DNA of 64,000 nt from Nonomuraea aridisoli (GCF_003236395.1 NZ_POUD01000001.1:62001-126000); one strand, 5' to 3'; positions 42,481 to 52,558 are shown, counted from the stretch's first letter. Made by a program: numbers and translations. The notes: a model not told the origin generated them from the sequence alone.

Positions 42481-44007
42481 GTGCCTCACGCCTTAGACCC
42501 GCCTGTCCATGCCGGCCACCACACGATGCGGGCGCTCGTGGAGGTGTCGGGTGACGGCCTGGCCCTGCTGGACGTGGAAGGCCGCTTCGTCATGGTCAAC
42601 GAGGCGGCCACGCAGGTGCTCGGCCTGCCCGCCGCGGAGCTGATCGGGCGGAGCGCCCCCTTCGTCACCACCCCGGAGCGGAACGGGCCGTCCGCGCGCC
42701 ATACCGACGCGTGGACGGCTCCGGACGGACGCCGGTGCGACCTCGAATACCGCATCTCGCCCGTGGGCGACGAGGGATACGCGGTGTGGTTCAGCGACGT
42801 GACCGAGGCCCGCCGCCAGCAGCAGCGGCTGGCCGCCATCACCCGGGCGGCATCGCGGGTGGCCGGCTCCTGCTCCCTGCGCGCGACCCTCGACGCGGTG
42901 GCCCACGAGATCGTGCTGACGGTCAACATCGCGGCCGTCCAGATCCTGGCCGTGGACGATCCCGCCGACGACCTGCGGGTGCTGGGGATGGCGGGCTTCG
43001 GGGAGGCCCCCGACTTCATCCAACGCCTGGGGGCCTGCCGCCGGCGCGGCGCGCGCGTGCTCTTCATGGAGGCGATCAGGACCAGGAAGCCGGTGGTGGT
43101 CCGGCACCGCAAGGCCGTCATCATGGCGGATCCGCGCTGGGCGCCGCTGCACGAGATCATGGATCGCCCGGACTGGGACGACTTCGTGTCGCTGCCGCTG
43201 ATCGTGCGGGACCGCATCGTCGGTGTGATCAACACCTACTACGTGCCCGGCGAGGACCCCTGCTCCGGTTCGCTGGCCTTCCTGGAGGCCATGGCCGATC
43301 ACGCCGCCGTCGCCATCGACACCGCCTTCCTGCTGTCCCAGACCCGCTCCCAGGCCCAGGAGCAGGAACGCCGGCGACTCGCCCGCGAGCTGCACGACTC
43401 CGCGGTCCAGCAGCTGTTCTCCATGCGCATGCAGGCCAAGGCGCTGCGTGCCGAGCTCGACCACGCCAGCGCCGGCCCCGCCACCGTCTGCAACGCCGCG
43501 GAGGAGATCGCGCAGCTCTCCGAGAGCGCGCTGGCCGATCTGCGCAGGCTCGTGTTCGAACTGCGCCCCTTGGACCTCGGCGCGCAGTCGCTGATCGACG
43601 CCGTCCGCACGCACGCGGCGAGTGTCGAGACGCGCACCGGCATGGCCGTGCGCGTGCGGGTCCCGTCCGGCCTCGAGCCGGACGCCGGCATCGATCTCCA
43701 GGAGGACGTCTACCGCATCGTCCAGGAAGCGCTGCACAACGTGGTGAAGCATGCCCGGGCGACCTCGGTGGACATCCGCTTCGCCAGGGCCGGGGAGGGC
43801 GGCCTGGTCGTCGACATCTCCGACGACGGATGCGGGCTCGGCGCGGCTCCCGGCGCGGCTCCCGGCCCGGCGGCGACGCCACCACGCGACAGGCTCGGGC
43901 TCGTGTCGATGCGCGAACGTGCCGAACGGTGGGGCGGGCGGCTGGCCGCCGGTCCTCGGCAGAGCGGCGGCTGGACCGTCACGGTCACGCTGCCGGTGAC
44001 GAGATAG
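42481..44007 (+). CDS. PAS-GAF sensor histidine kinase (NarX/DesK type)
   Basis: This is a 508-residue cytoplasmic kinase. A PAS domain covers about residues 15-105 (LVEVSGDGLALLDVEGRFVMVNEAA), a GAF domain about 120-280, and a HisKA_3 dimerisation domain follows with phospho-acceptor His305 in RRRLARELHDSAVQQLF. The C-terminal HATPase shows EDVYRIVQEALHNVVKHA and DDGCGLG. The absence of membrane helices means that it senses an internal signal, probably an aromatic compound through PAS or GAF. It starts at a GTG with GATGAGGG upstream. It is followed after 15 nt by its response regulator and lies inside the aromatic catabolism cluster. Confidence 0.9.
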   Translation: MPHALDPPVHAGHHTMRALVEVSGDGLALLDVEGRFVMVNEAATQVLGLPAAELIGRSAPFVTTPERNGPSARHTDAWTAPDGRRCDLEYRISPVGDEGYAVWFSDVTEARRQQQRLAAITRAASRVAGSCSLRATLDAVAHEIVLTVNIAAVQILAVDDPADDLRVLGMAGFGEAPDFIQRLGACRRRGARVLFMEAIRTRKPVVVRHRKAVIMADPRWAPLHEIMDRPDWDDFVSLPLIVRDRIVGVINTYYVPGEDPCSGSLAFLEAMADHAAVAIDTAFLLSQTRSQAQEQERRRLARELHDSAVQQLFSMRMQAKALRAELDHASAGPATVCNAAEEIAQLSESALADLRRLVFELRPLDLGAQSLIDAVRTHAASVETRTGMAVRVRVPSGLEPDAGIDLQEDVYRIVQEALHNVVKHARATSVDIRFARAGEGGLVVDISDDGCGLGAAPGAAPGPAATPPRDRLGLVSMRERAERWGGRLAAGPRQSGGWTVTVTLPVTR

Positions 44008-44022
44008 GGCGGCGGAGAACGC

Positions 44023-44700
44023 ATGAACGACGGCACGTCCAGGCCAGAGGTCATCCGCGTCATGGTGGTCGACGACCACGCGATCGTCCGGCGCGGTCTC
44101 CTGGCCTACATCGCCACAATTCCGACATTTCATATGATCGGGGAGGCTGCCAGCGGAGAGCAGGCCATCGCCCTGCTGAACGAGTGGCGCACCCTCGGCC
44201 AACCGCTGCCCCACGTCGTTCTGATGGATCTGCAGATGCCCGGCATGGGCGGGATCGCGGCCACCGAAGTGATCACCAGGACGCATCCGGACGTCAAGGT
44301 CGTGGTGCTGACCAGCTTCGGAGAGGTCGAGCGGGTGCACAGCGCGCTCGCCGCCGACGCGTCGGGCTATCTCCTCAAGGACGCCGACCCCGACGAGGTG
44401 GCCATGGCCGTTCGCGCGGCAGTGACCGGAGGGATGCACCTCAACCCGACCATCGCCCGCCGGCTCACCCGGCGGATGACGGCGCCGCCCGCCGGCCTCA
44501 CCTCGCTGACGGCCCGCGAGCGGGAGATCCTCGTCCTGATCGCCGAGGGGAAGTCCAACCGCGACATCGCCGGCCGGCTGACCATCAGCGAGCGCACGGC
44601 CCGTACGCATGTCAGCAACGTGCTCGCCAAGCTCCAGTTGTCCTCCCGGACCCAGGCCGCGCTGCTGGCCATCCGCGAAGGGCTCGTCCCGCCGAGCTGA
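44023..44700 (+). CDS. NarL/FixJ-family response regulator
   Basis: This is a 225-residue response regulator. The receiver domain begins IRVMVVDDHAIVRRGLL, with phospho-acceptor Asp69 in VLMDLQMPGMGG. The LuxR-type helix-turn-helix reads LTAREREILVLIAEGKSNRD, continuing with IAGRLTISERTARTHVSNVL. It is encoded 15 nt after the cognate kinase. NarL-type regulators bind short paired motifs. The recurrent sequence TACGTCATNTGTCGC upstream of the transporter, the aldehyde dehydrogenase and the galB/metF divergent region is a candidate target (inference). A two-component system controlling this pathway is unusual. Confidence 0.92.
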   Translation: MNDGTSRPEVIRVMVVDDHAIVRRGLLAYIATIPTFHMIGEAASGEQAIALLNEWRTLGQPLPHVVLMDLQMPGMGGIAATEVITRTHPDVKVVVLTSFGEVERVHSALAADASGYLLKDADPDEVAMAVRAAVTGGMHLNPTIARRLTRRMTAPPAGLTSLTAREREILVLIAEGKSNRDIAGRLTISERTARTHVSNVLAKLQLSSRTQAALLAIREGLVPPS

Positions 44701-44706
44701 CCTCCG

Positions 44707-44722
44707 TACGTCATTTGTCGCG
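44707..44722. promoter_or_regulatory. aromatic-cluster motif, site B
   Basis: TACGTCATTTGTCGCG lies 7 nt after the response-regulator stop, 168 nt before the aldehyde dehydrogenase start. It matches site A at 14 of the first 15 bases. Confidence 0.55.
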
Positions 44723-44889
44723 GTCGACCGTGCGGAATCGACACGTCCAGGTCGTCATTAGCGCGAGGACGCGCCCCGGAGAGCGCTATAGCGTCCAGGC
44801 AACACGCCTGCCCGAGTCCGCCGGCGTCGACTCCCCCATCGCGACAGAAGGGAGGGAGCGGCCTGGAGACCCTCCGCGCCGCGATCTCG

Positions 44890-46353
44890 ATGACCGCTGA
44901 CCCCATGTCCGCCGGCGACCTGGTGACGGGCCTCGTCATCGACGGCGAGACCGTCACCACGGCGGAGAGCATCCCGATTCACGATCCCAGCCGCCCGGAC
45001 ACCGTCGTGGGCCGGACGGCGGCGGCCACTCCCGCCGACTGCGAACGCGCCGTCGAAGCCGCGCAGCGCGCCTTCACCGGCTGGGCCGCCAGATCCGCGG
45101 CCGAGCGCGCCGACCTGGTGCTCGCGGCCTTCGAGCCGCTCGCCAAATCGGCCGCCGCCCGAGCCGAGATCCTCACCAGGGAGAACGGCAAGTGTCTGCA
45201 GGAGTCACAGATCGACCTGGCGGTCTTCGAGGGACGCTCCCGCGCGGCCGCCGCGCTGGCGGCGGGCTTCCCACCGCTGACGACGCTCGCGGCGCCGCCC
45301 TTCGCCACGCGGATCCACCGGGTGCCCGCCGGCGTGGTCACCATCATCGTGCCGTTCAACTGGCCGCTGGCCATCCTCGGGGCGAGCCTGCCGTACGCGC
45401 TGATCGCCGGCAACACGACCGTGGTGAAGCCGCCGCCCACCGCGCCGCTCGCGCTGGTGGAGACCTTACGCGTGATGGCGGAGGCGCTGCCGCCAGGGGT
45501 GCTGAACGTCATCACCGGCGCCAACGACGCCGTCCAGCCGCTCCTGACCGATCCCCGTGTGCAGCACGTCGTGTTCACCGGCAGCACCGCCGGGGGCCGC
45601 GCCGTCATGGCGCTGGCCGCCCGGTCGCTGGCCAGGATCACGCTGGAGCTCGGCGGCAACGACCCGGCGCTGCTGCTCGACGACGTCCGGCTGGACGAGG
45701 ACACGGTCGGGGCCCTCGCCGGGGCCGCCTTCATGACCACCGGCCAGGTGTGCATGGCGGTCAAACGTGTCTACGTGCCCCGCTCCCGCTACGCGGAGCT
45801 GGTCGAGGCCATGGGCACCGCACTGGACGGCCACCGCGTGGGCGACGGCCTCGACCCCGAGACCACGATGGGCCCGCTGAACACGGCACGGCAACGCGAT
45901 GTCGTCCAGCAGATGCTGGAGGAGGCGCGGGCGAAGGGCGCGCAGGTGCGCGAGTACGGCGGCGTGGACGAGGACGCCGTGGCCGGCGGCGGCCACTACC
46001 TGCGCCCGGCGCTGGTCCTCGATCCGGCCGAGGACCTGCGGGTGGTCACCGAGGAGCAGTTCGGCCCGGCCCTGCCGATCCTGCCCTACGACGACCTCGA
46101 CGCCCTCGTGGAGCGGCTGAACACCGAATGGTCGGGGTTGTGCTCCTCGGTCTGGTCGCCCGACCTCGACCGTGCCGACGCCGTCGCCACGCGGTTGCGC
46201 ACCGGGACGACGTGGATCAACCAGGCCAACGCGTCCGCGTGCGACGACCGGGCTCCGTTCGGCGGCTTCCGGCAGAGCGGTGTGGGCCGGGAGATGGGAC
46301 CGGAAGGGTTGCTGGAGTTCACCGAGTCGCACGTGGTGACCGCTCCCGCGTGA
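44890..46353 (+). CDS. aldehyde dehydrogenase (aromatic aldehyde type)
   Basis: This 487-residue NAD(P)-dependent aldehyde dehydrogenase has the family motifs IIVPFNWPLAILGA, VFTGSTAGGRAVM, the general-base Glu in LELGGNDPALLLDD and the nucleophilic Cys in TTGQVCMAVKRVYV. The C-terminal APFGGFRQSGVGREMG is also conserved. Length is normal. It probably oxidises the benzaldehyde-type product of the decarboxylase, such as vanillin or syringaldehyde, to the benzoate. A second ATG at 44905 is an alternative start; neither has a strong ribosome site. It is convergent with ligM across a 17-bp-stem terminator. Confidence 0.85.
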   Translation: MTADPMSAGDLVTGLVIDGETVTTAESIPIHDPSRPDTVVGRTAAATPADCERAVEAAQRAFTGWAARSAAERADLVLAAFEPLAKSAAARAEILTRENGKCLQESQIDLAVFEGRSRAAAALAAGFPPLTTLAAPPFATRIHRVPAGVVTIIVPFNWPLAILGASLPYALIAGNTTVVKPPPTAPLALVETLRVMAEALPPGVLNVITGANDAVQPLLTDPRVQHVVFTGSTAGGRAVMALAARSLARITLELGGNDPALLLDDVRLDEDTVGALAGAAFMTTGQVCMAVKRVYVPRSRYAELVEAMGTALDGHRVGDGLDPETTMGPLNTARQRDVVQQMLEEARAKGAQVREYGGVDEDAVAGGGHYLRPALVLDPAEDLRVVTEEQFGPALPILPYDDLDALVERLNTEWSGLCSSVWSPDLDRADAVATRLRTGTTWINQANASACDDRAPFGGFRQSGVGREMGPEGLLEFTESHVVTAPA

Positions 46354-46357
46354 TCCC

Positions 46358-46398
46358 CCTTCCCCGCCGTGCCCCTGCCGAGGGCACGGCGGGGAAGG
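46358..46398. terminator. bidirectional terminator between aldehyde dehydrogenase and ligM
   Basis: A perfect 17-bp stem (46358-46374 with 46382-46398) with a 7-nt loop lies between the convergent stops. Each arm carries CCCCGCCGTGCCC or its complement. Confidence 0.9.
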
Positions 46399-46411
46399 TC
46401 TCAGACGGGTC

Positions 46412-47839
<1,428 letters not shown>

Positions 47840-48535
47840 TTACTTGGCTTGGTCGGGGGCGCTCACGTACTCCACGCCGAGTTCGGCGAGTTTGGCGCGC
47901 AGGCCGTAACGGTCGAGCCCGAGCTCGCCGTCGCGGAACGCCTCCCGCGACGCCGACTCCTTGTCGACGCGGGCCTGCGCGGCCTCGAGGGCGGAGGCGA
48001 CCTCCGGGCGGGGCACCACCATGACGCCGTCGTCGTCGGCCAGGATCGCGTCACCGGCCCGGATCAGTTGCCCGCCGACGACGATCGGCACGTTGACCGA
48101 GCCGGCCGTCGCCTTGACCGTGCCCTGCGCGCTGACGGCGGCCGACCACACGGGGAAGCCCATGGCCCCCAGCTCGGCGACGTCGCGCACGCCGGTCGAG
48201 GTGACGAGCCCGCGCACCCCGCGCACCTGAAGGGCGGTGGCGAACAACTCGCCGAACAACCCGTCACCGCACGGGGAGGTGGTGGTGACGACGAGGACGT
48301 CGCCGGGCCGGCATTGCTCGACCGCGGCGTGGATCATCAGATTGTCGCCGGGCCAGCACAGGACCGTGACGGCGGTGCCGCCGACGCGTGCCCCCAGGTG
48401 GACGGGCCGCAGCCCCGGACCGAGGTACCCGGTGCGCCCGAGGGCCTCGTGAACGGTGGCGACGCCGTATTCGGCCAGCTTGGTGACGTGGTCGAGGTCG
48501 GCGCGCGGCGGGTCGGTGACGATGACGTTCCTCAT
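47840..48535 (-). CDS. ligK: 4-carboxy-4-hydroxy-2-oxoadipate aldolase (LigK/GalC type)
   Basis: This 231-residue protein is a RraA-like class II pyruvate aldolase. It cleaves 4-carboxy-4-hydroxy-2-oxoadipate to pyruvate and oxaloacetate, the last step of the 4,5-cleavage route. Characteristic segments are GVATVHEALGRTGYLGPGL, GDNLMIHAAVEQCRPGDVLV, FGELFATALQVRGVRGLV with the following TGVRD, and DAILADDDGVMVVP. These include the Arg and Asp that bind substrate and metal. The family is about 225-235 residues, so it is complete. The ATG at 48535 overlaps the galB stop by 4 nt. Confidence 0.9.
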   Translation of the reverse strand: MRNVIVTDPPRADLDHVTKLAEYGVATVHEALGRTGYLGPGLRPVHLGARVGGTAVTVLCWPGDNLMIHAAVEQCRPGDVLVVTTTSPCGDGLFGELFATALQVRGVRGLVTSTGVRDVAELGAMGFPVWSAAVSAQGTVKATAGSVNVPIVVGGQLIRAGDAILADDDGVMVVPRPEVASALEAAQARVDKESASREAFRDGELGLDRYGLRAKLAELGVEYVSAPDQAK

Positions 48536-49254
48536 GACAGGGTGTCCGTGACCTGCGGGTACAACCGCATGTAGGCCTCTCCCATGGTGGTGTGCGGCAG
48601 GCCGAGGTTCGGGCCGGCGTTCCGCTTGAGCTGCACGCCGCGACGCCTGGCCAGGTCGGTGTAGTAGTCCCACATGTGCTGCTGGGCCGGCAGGCACTCC
48701 ATCGCCTTGCGCTTGGCGCCGAACACGGGGGTGATGTCCAGCAGCACGTCCGGTTTGAAGTCGCACTGCTCGGGCTGGTGCGGCTCGAAGAAGAAGACCG
48801 GGGGCGCCCCGAGCGGCTCGCCGGGCGCGTCGTAACCGGCCGCCTGCGCCAGCACCCGCGCCAGCAGCGCCATCCGGGCCGCCGCGGGATGGTCCTGGTT
48901 GTACGGGTCCGCCAGCGGGTGGGTCAGCACCACGGAGGGGTCGACCTCGCGATAGACGCGCACGATCCGGTCCACCAGCGCCGGGCTCTCCAGCAGCGGA
49001 TAGTCCCCCGCGTCGAGGAACTCGATCTCCGCTCCCAGCACTCCGGCCGCGGCGGCCGCCTCCGTACGCCTGAGCTGCTTGATCTCCTCCAGCGTCCCGC
49101 CCTCGCGCCAGGCCTTCGCCGACTCGCCCCGCTCGCCGAACGTCAGGCAGAGCACCTTGGCCCGGTCGCCGCGTGAGGTCGCCAGCGCGATCGCCCCCGC
49201 CGCCCGCCACACGAAGTCTCCCGCGTGGGCACTGATCACCAGTAACGAACCCAT
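48532..49254 (-). CDS. galB: 4-oxalomesaconate hydratase (GalB type, PIG-L family)
   Basis: This 240-residue protein has the PIG-L/LmbE fold. The metal site begins SAHAGDFVWRAAGAIA, close to the GalB form of the family motif, and continues with HPLADPYNQDHPAAARMA. GalB, although related to deacetylases, hydrates 4-oxalomesaconate to 4-carboxy-4-hydroxy-2-oxoadipate in gallate degradation. The overlap with the matching aldolase gene strongly supports this role over a deacetylase. It is the first gene of the minus-strand operon. Its promoter region, shared with metF, contains two motif copies (sites C and D). Confidence 0.85.
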   Translation of the reverse strand: MGSLLVISAHAGDFVWRAAGAIALATSRGDRAKVLCLTFGERGESAKAWREGGTLEEIKQLRRTEAAAAAGVLGAEIEFLDAGDYPLLESPALVDRIVRVYREVDPSVVLTHPLADPYNQDHPAAARMALLARVLAQAAGYDAPGEPLGAPPVFFFEPHQPEQCDFKPDVLLDITPVFGAKRKAMECLPAQQHMWDYYTDLARRRGVQLKRNAGPNLGLPHTTMGEAYMRLYPQVTDTLS

Positions 49255-49335
49255 CCGGCCTCTCCCTCGGTGTCCCTTTTAGGACGGTAGGAGCCGCGGC
49301 CGTTCCAGGGGCAGGTCCCGAAGTCCGGTCCGGCC

Positions 49336-49350
49336 TACGTCATTCGGCCC
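49336..49350. promoter_or_regulatory. aromatic-cluster motif, site C
   Basis: TACGTCATTCGGCCC shares TACGTCAT with sites A and B and CATTCGGCCC with site D. It lies between the divergent galB and metF starts. Confidence 0.45.
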
Positions 49351-49393
49351 AGGGATCTTGACCGTTCTGTCGTGACGGGAGCCGCGGTCGTCT

Positions 49394-49416
49394 CGGTCAT
49401 TTGTCGCATTCGGCCC
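49394..49416. promoter_or_regulatory. aromatic-cluster motif, site D
   Basis: This stretch reads CGGTCATTTGTCGC followed directly by ATTCGGCCC. It combines the GTCATTTGTCGC of sites A and B with the CATTCGGCCC of site C. It lies 52-74 nt before the metF start. Confidence 0.5.
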
Positions 49417-49467
49417 TGCCTCAATGCCCGACGAAACTCCCGGGCCCCTTTGCTCTACTGAGGCACT

Positions 49468-50358
49468 GTGAGATGCGAAAGCTCGCAGGCCGCGGATCCG
49501 CCGGCTCGCCGGCTCGCCGATCTGCTGCACAGGATCGGCTACGAGGTGGTGCCGGTCAGGAACGCCGAGCGGGAGGTGCTGGAGCACGTGCCGGCCACCG
49601 TCCCGCTGACCGTCACCGTCACCGAGGCGAGGGGCATCGACACGACGCTGGAGCTCACCGAACGCCTGACGCGGCACGGCTACGCCGTCGCCCCGCACCT
49701 GCCCGCGCGCCAGTTCATCGACAAGGAGCACGTCGCCGACGTCGTGGCGCGGCTGCGCGAGGCACGAGTGCGGTCGGTGTTCGTGATCGGCGGTGACGCG
49801 CCGAGGCCGGCCGGGGCGTTCGCGGACGCGTACGCGCTGCTGCGCGCCATGGAGGAGGCCCACCACCCGTTCGAGGAGATCGGCGTCGCCGGCTATCCCG
49901 AGGGACACCCGGCCATCTCGCGGGAGGCCCTCGATCTGTCGCTGAAGCAGAAGGCGCCGATGGCGACCCACGTCATCACCCAGATCTGCTTCGACGCCGG
50001 CACGACGGCGAACTGGGCCGCCGGCCTCGCCCGCGCGGGCGTCGACCTGCCGATCCACGTCGGAATGCCGGGCCCGGTCAACCGGCAGAAGCTGATGCGC
50101 ATCTCGGCGAACATCGGGCTGGGCCCGTCGGCGCGGTTCCTGCGCAAGCAGCGGAGCCTGCTGTGGCGCTTCCTGCTTCCGGGAGGTCACGACCCGACGA
50201 AGCTGGCCCGGCGGCTGGGCGCCGCGGCGTCGAAGACCGGCGGCAACCTCCGCGGCCTGCACATCTTCACGTTCGGCGAGCTGAGGCAGACCGAGCTCTG
50301 GCGGCGGCGCCTGCTGAGCTCCATCGACCCTGAACGAGCGGGACCGTCTTTCCAGTGA
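49468..50358 (+). CDS. metF: methylenetetrahydrofolate reductase
   Basis: This is a 296-residue TIM-barrel flavoprotein of the MetF family. It shows VPLTVTVTEARGIDTTLELT, SVFVIGGDAPRPAGAF, EIGVAGYPEGHPAIS, ATHVITQICFDAGTTANW and LPIHVGMPGPVNRQKLMRIS. MetF interconverts 5,10-methylene-THF and 5-methyl-THF. Inside this cluster it probably runs towards methylene-THF, recycling the methyl-THF made by the O-demethylase. The same pairing is known in Sphingobium lignin catabolism. The start is a GTG with GAGG upstream. It heads the plus-strand operon metF-ligA-ligB-hydrolase-isomerase. Confidence 0.9.
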   Translation: MRCESSQAADPPARRLADLLHRIGYEVVPVRNAEREVLEHVPATVPLTVTVTEARGIDTTLELTERLTRHGYAVAPHLPARQFIDKEHVADVVARLREARVRSVFVIGGDAPRPAGAFADAYALLRAMEEAHHPFEEIGVAGYPEGHPAISREALDLSLKQKAPMATHVITQICFDAGTTANWAAGLARAGVDLPIHVGMPGPVNRQKLMRISANIGLGPSARFLRKQRSLLWRFLLPGGHDPTKLARRLGAAASKTGGNLRGLHIFTFGELRQTELWRRRLLSSIDPERAGPSFQ

Positions 50359-50368
50359 GGGGATCACC

Positions 50369-50713
50369 ATGACCAAGGCCCGGGACGACTACCTGCTCGA
50401 CCTGGAGGCGAGCAGGCGAGGCTACGCGATCAACCGGCTCTGCGGATCGTTGAAGGACCCGGAGAACCGGCGCCGGTTCAGCGCGGACGAGGCCGCGTAC
50501 TGCGACGCCCACGGCCTGTCGCCGGAGCAGAAGAAGGCGATCCTGGAGCGCGACTGGACCGCGATGCTCGACCTGGGCGGATCCATCTTCTACACGTTCA
50601 AGCTGGCGGTGCTGGACGGCCGGTCGATGCAGGATCTCGGCGGCGTGTTCACCGGGATGTCGTCCGAGGAGTTCACCGCGGCCATGCGGTCGGGAGGACG
50701 GAGATTTGGCTGA
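50369..50713 (+). CDS. ligA: protocatechuate/gallate 4,5-dioxygenase alpha subunit
   Basis: This 114-residue all-helical protein matches the small subunit of LigAB-type extradiol dioxygenases. It has RGYAINRLCGSLKDPENRRR, AAYCDAHGLSPEQKKAILER, DWTAMLDLGGSIFYTFKLA and a GMSSEEFTAAMRSGG tail. The subunit caps the active site of LigB. Length agrees with the family (about 110-140). It lies 10 nt after metF and its last 8 bases overlap the ligB start, so the two subunits are made in step. Confidence 0.92.
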   Translation: MTKARDDYLLDLEASRRGYAINRLCGSLKDPENRRRFSADEAAYCDAHGLSPEQKKAILERDWTAMLDLGGSIFYTFKLAVLDGRSMQDLGGVFTGMSSEEFTAAMRSGGRRFG

Positions 50714-51557
50714 GATCATCTGGGGTCTGGCGACCTCTCACGTGCCGTCCATCGGCGCCGCCATGGACCACCACAAGACCGACGATCCCTATTGGAAGCC
50801 GCTGTTCGACGGGTACTCCCCGGCGCGCGCCTGGATGGCCGCGCACCCGCCCGACGTCGCGGTGATCGTGTACAACGACCACGCGAACGCGGTCGACCTG
50901 GACCTGGTGCCCACGTTCGGGATCGGCACCGCCGAGTCCTACGACGTGGCCGACGAGGGTTGGGGCCCCCGGCCGGTGCCGCCGGTGGCAGGGGCGCCCG
51001 AGCTGAGCGCCCACCTCGTGGGCGAACTCGTGGACGAGGGGTTCGACCTCGCCACCTTCCACCGGCTCGACGTCGACCACGGCCTGACCGTGCCGCTTTC
51101 GGTGTACTGCCCCGACCCCGGCGACGCCTGGCCGTGCGCGGTGGTGCCGGTCCTGGTCAACGTCATCCAGTACCCGCAGCCGACGGCCGCCCGCTGCTAC
51201 GCGCTGGGCAAGGCGATCGGACGGGCGATCCGGTCGTACCCGCGGGAGCTGAAGGTCGCGGTCTTCGGTACGGGCGGCATGTCGCACCAGCTCGCCGGCG
51301 CGCGGGCCGGGCTCATCAACCCCGAGTTCGACCGCATGTTCCTCCAGGCGATCGAGTCCGAGCCGGAGAAGCTGGCCGCGCTCTCGCGTGACGACTACAT
51401 CCGCGAGGCCGGCACCGAGGGCATCGAGCTGATCATGTGGCTCGTCATGCGCGGCGCGATGAGCGACAGGATCGCGCGCGTCCACGACACCTACCACGTG
51501 CCCGCGTCCAACACGGCCGCGGCGCTCGCACTGTTCGAGGACCTGGGAGAGGCATGA
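50706..51557 (+). CDS. ligB: protocatechuate/gallate 4,5-dioxygenase beta (catalytic) subunit
   Basis: This 283-residue protein is a class III extradiol dioxygenase that opens a catecholic ring beside the hydroxyls using Fe(II). Iron ligands are visible as His12 (ATSHVPSIG), His59 (VYNDHANAVDL) and a Glu near residue 241 (AGTEGIELIMW). The catalytic His is in GTGGMSHQLAG. The start is a TTG at 50706 that overlaps ligA, chosen because the protein begins exactly at the conserved AEIIWGLATSH. Substrate may be protocatechuate, gallate or 3-O-methylgallate. Absence of CHMS dehydrogenase and PDC hydrolase genes favours the last two. Confidence 0.92.
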   Translation: MAEIIWGLATSHVPSIGAAMDHHKTDDPYWKPLFDGYSPARAWMAAHPPDVAVIVYNDHANAVDLDLVPTFGIGTAESYDVADEGWGPRPVPPVAGAPELSAHLVGELVDEGFDLATFHRLDVDHGLTVPLSVYCPDPGDAWPCAVVPVLVNVIQYPQPTAARCYALGKAIGRAIRSYPRELKVAVFGTGGMSHQLAGARAGLINPEFDRMFLQAIESEPEKLAALSRDDYIREAGTEGIELIMWLVMRGAMSDRIARVHDTYHVPASNTAAALALFEDLGEA

Positions 51558-52261
51558 GCACGTTCGTCCTGGTACACGGCGCCTGGCACGGCGGCTGGGC
51601 ATGGCGGCGGGTGATCCCGTCGCTGCTCCGAGCCGGCCACGAGGTCCACGCGCCGACCCTGACCGGCGTCAGCGACCGCGCCCACCTCCTCAACCCGTCG
51701 GTCGGGCTGTCCACCCATGTCCAGGACGTGGTGGCGCTGATCGAGGCGCACGACCTGCGCGATGTCGTGCTGGTGGGGCACAGCTACGCCGGGCAGGTGG
51801 TGACCGGCGTCGCCGACCGCGTCCCGGAACGGCTGGCCAGGCGCGTCCACCTGGACGCTTTCGTGGGCGGTGACGGGGACGCCGCGATCGACCTGCTCCC
51901 GGAGACGGTGGCCGGGCACTACCGGGAATCGGTCGCCGGCCCCGGTTTCGGCTGGCTCATCCCCGTGCGCTCGTTGTCCGTGCTCGGCGTGACGGAGGAG
52001 GCGGACCTGGAGTGGCTGCGGCCGCGCCTGACGCCGCACCCGTGGCTCACGTACACCGAGCCGCTGCGGCTCGGCGGCGGCCGCGACCAGGTGCCCGCCG
52101 CGTTCGTCGAGTGCACCGACTGGATGCGGGTGTTCCAGCCTCATGCCGAGCGGGCGGCGGCGCTCGGCTGGCCGGTGCACCACCTCGCGACCGGCCACGA
52201 GGCCATGGTCACCGCGCCCAAGGAACTCGCCGAGCTGCTGCTCGCGATCAACGCGTCTTGA
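51554..52261 (+). CDS. alpha/beta hydrolase of the ring-cleavage operon
   Basis: This 235-residue alpha/beta hydrolase has an oxyanion loop VLVHGAWHGGW, nucleophile Ser77 in GHSYAGQVV and catalytic His in ATGHEAMV. It overlaps ligB by 4 nt, so it belongs to the pathway. One attractive role is as methylesterase for the monomethyl ester formed when LigAB opens 3-O-methylgallate. The hydrolysed product is 4-oxalomesaconate, the GalB substrate. An esterase with this activity exists in Sphingobium, but I infer the role here only from context. The protein at 569 shares its motifs and spacing. Confidence 0.88.
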   Translation: MSTFVLVHGAWHGGWAWRRVIPSLLRAGHEVHAPTLTGVSDRAHLLNPSVGLSTHVQDVVALIEAHDLRDVVLVGHSYAGQVVTGVADRVPERLARRVHLDAFVGGDGDAAIDLLPETVAGHYRESVAGPGFGWLIPVRSLSVLGVTEEADLEWLRPRLTPHPWLTYTEPLRLGGGRDQVPAAFVECTDWMRVFQPHAERAAALGWPVHHLATGHEAMVTAPKELAELLLAINAS

Positions 52262-52274
52262 GAGGGGAAGCCCG

Positions 52275-52553
52275 ATGGAGTTCCTGGTACGCACGGAGAA
52301 CCTCATGCCGCCCGACACGCCGGACGACACCCGTGAGCGCCTGCGCGCGGCCGAACGCGAGCGCGCCATGCAGCTCCGCGAAGCGGGCATCCTCAAACGG
52401 CTGTGGCGGGTCCCCGGCCGCAACGCCACCATCGGTCTCTACGAGGCCGACGACCCCGCCGCGTTGCACGACGCGCTGACCTCGCTGCCGATGTGGAAAT
52501 GGATGGACGTGTCCGTCGAGGCCCTGGCCACCCACCCGCAGGAGCGGAAGTAA
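52275..52553 (+). CDS. muconolactone-isomerase-like protein
   Basis: This 92-residue protein has the ferredoxin-like dimeric barrel fold of muconolactone delta-isomerase. It starts MEFLVRTENLMPPDTP and contains ERERAMQLREAGILKRLWRV and LYEADDPAALHDALTSLPMW. True muconolactone isomerases act in the intradiol beta-ketoadipate pathway, which is not encoded here. As the last gene of an extradiol operon, 14 nt after the hydrolase, it may catalyse a keto-enol or cis-trans isomerisation of the ring-cleavage product. No GalD-type tautomerase gene is present. The assignment of the fold is firm; the reaction is inference. Confidence 0.85.
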   Translation: MEFLVRTENLMPPDTPDDTRERLRAAERERAMQLREAGILKRLWRVPGRNATIGLYEADDPAALHDALTSLPMWKWMDVSVEALATHPQERK

Positions 52554-52558
52554 CGCCC

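Noticed and set aside
48532-49254. Assignment as a mycothiol-type deacetylase
   Set aside because: The fold is shared, but the variant metal motif and the overlap with the LigK/GalC aldolase gene fit GalB better.
52275-52553. Assignment as a true muconolactone isomerase of the beta-ketoadipate pathway
   Set aside because: No intradiol dioxygenase, muconate cycloisomerase or enol-lactone hydrolase gene is present. The operon is extradiol.
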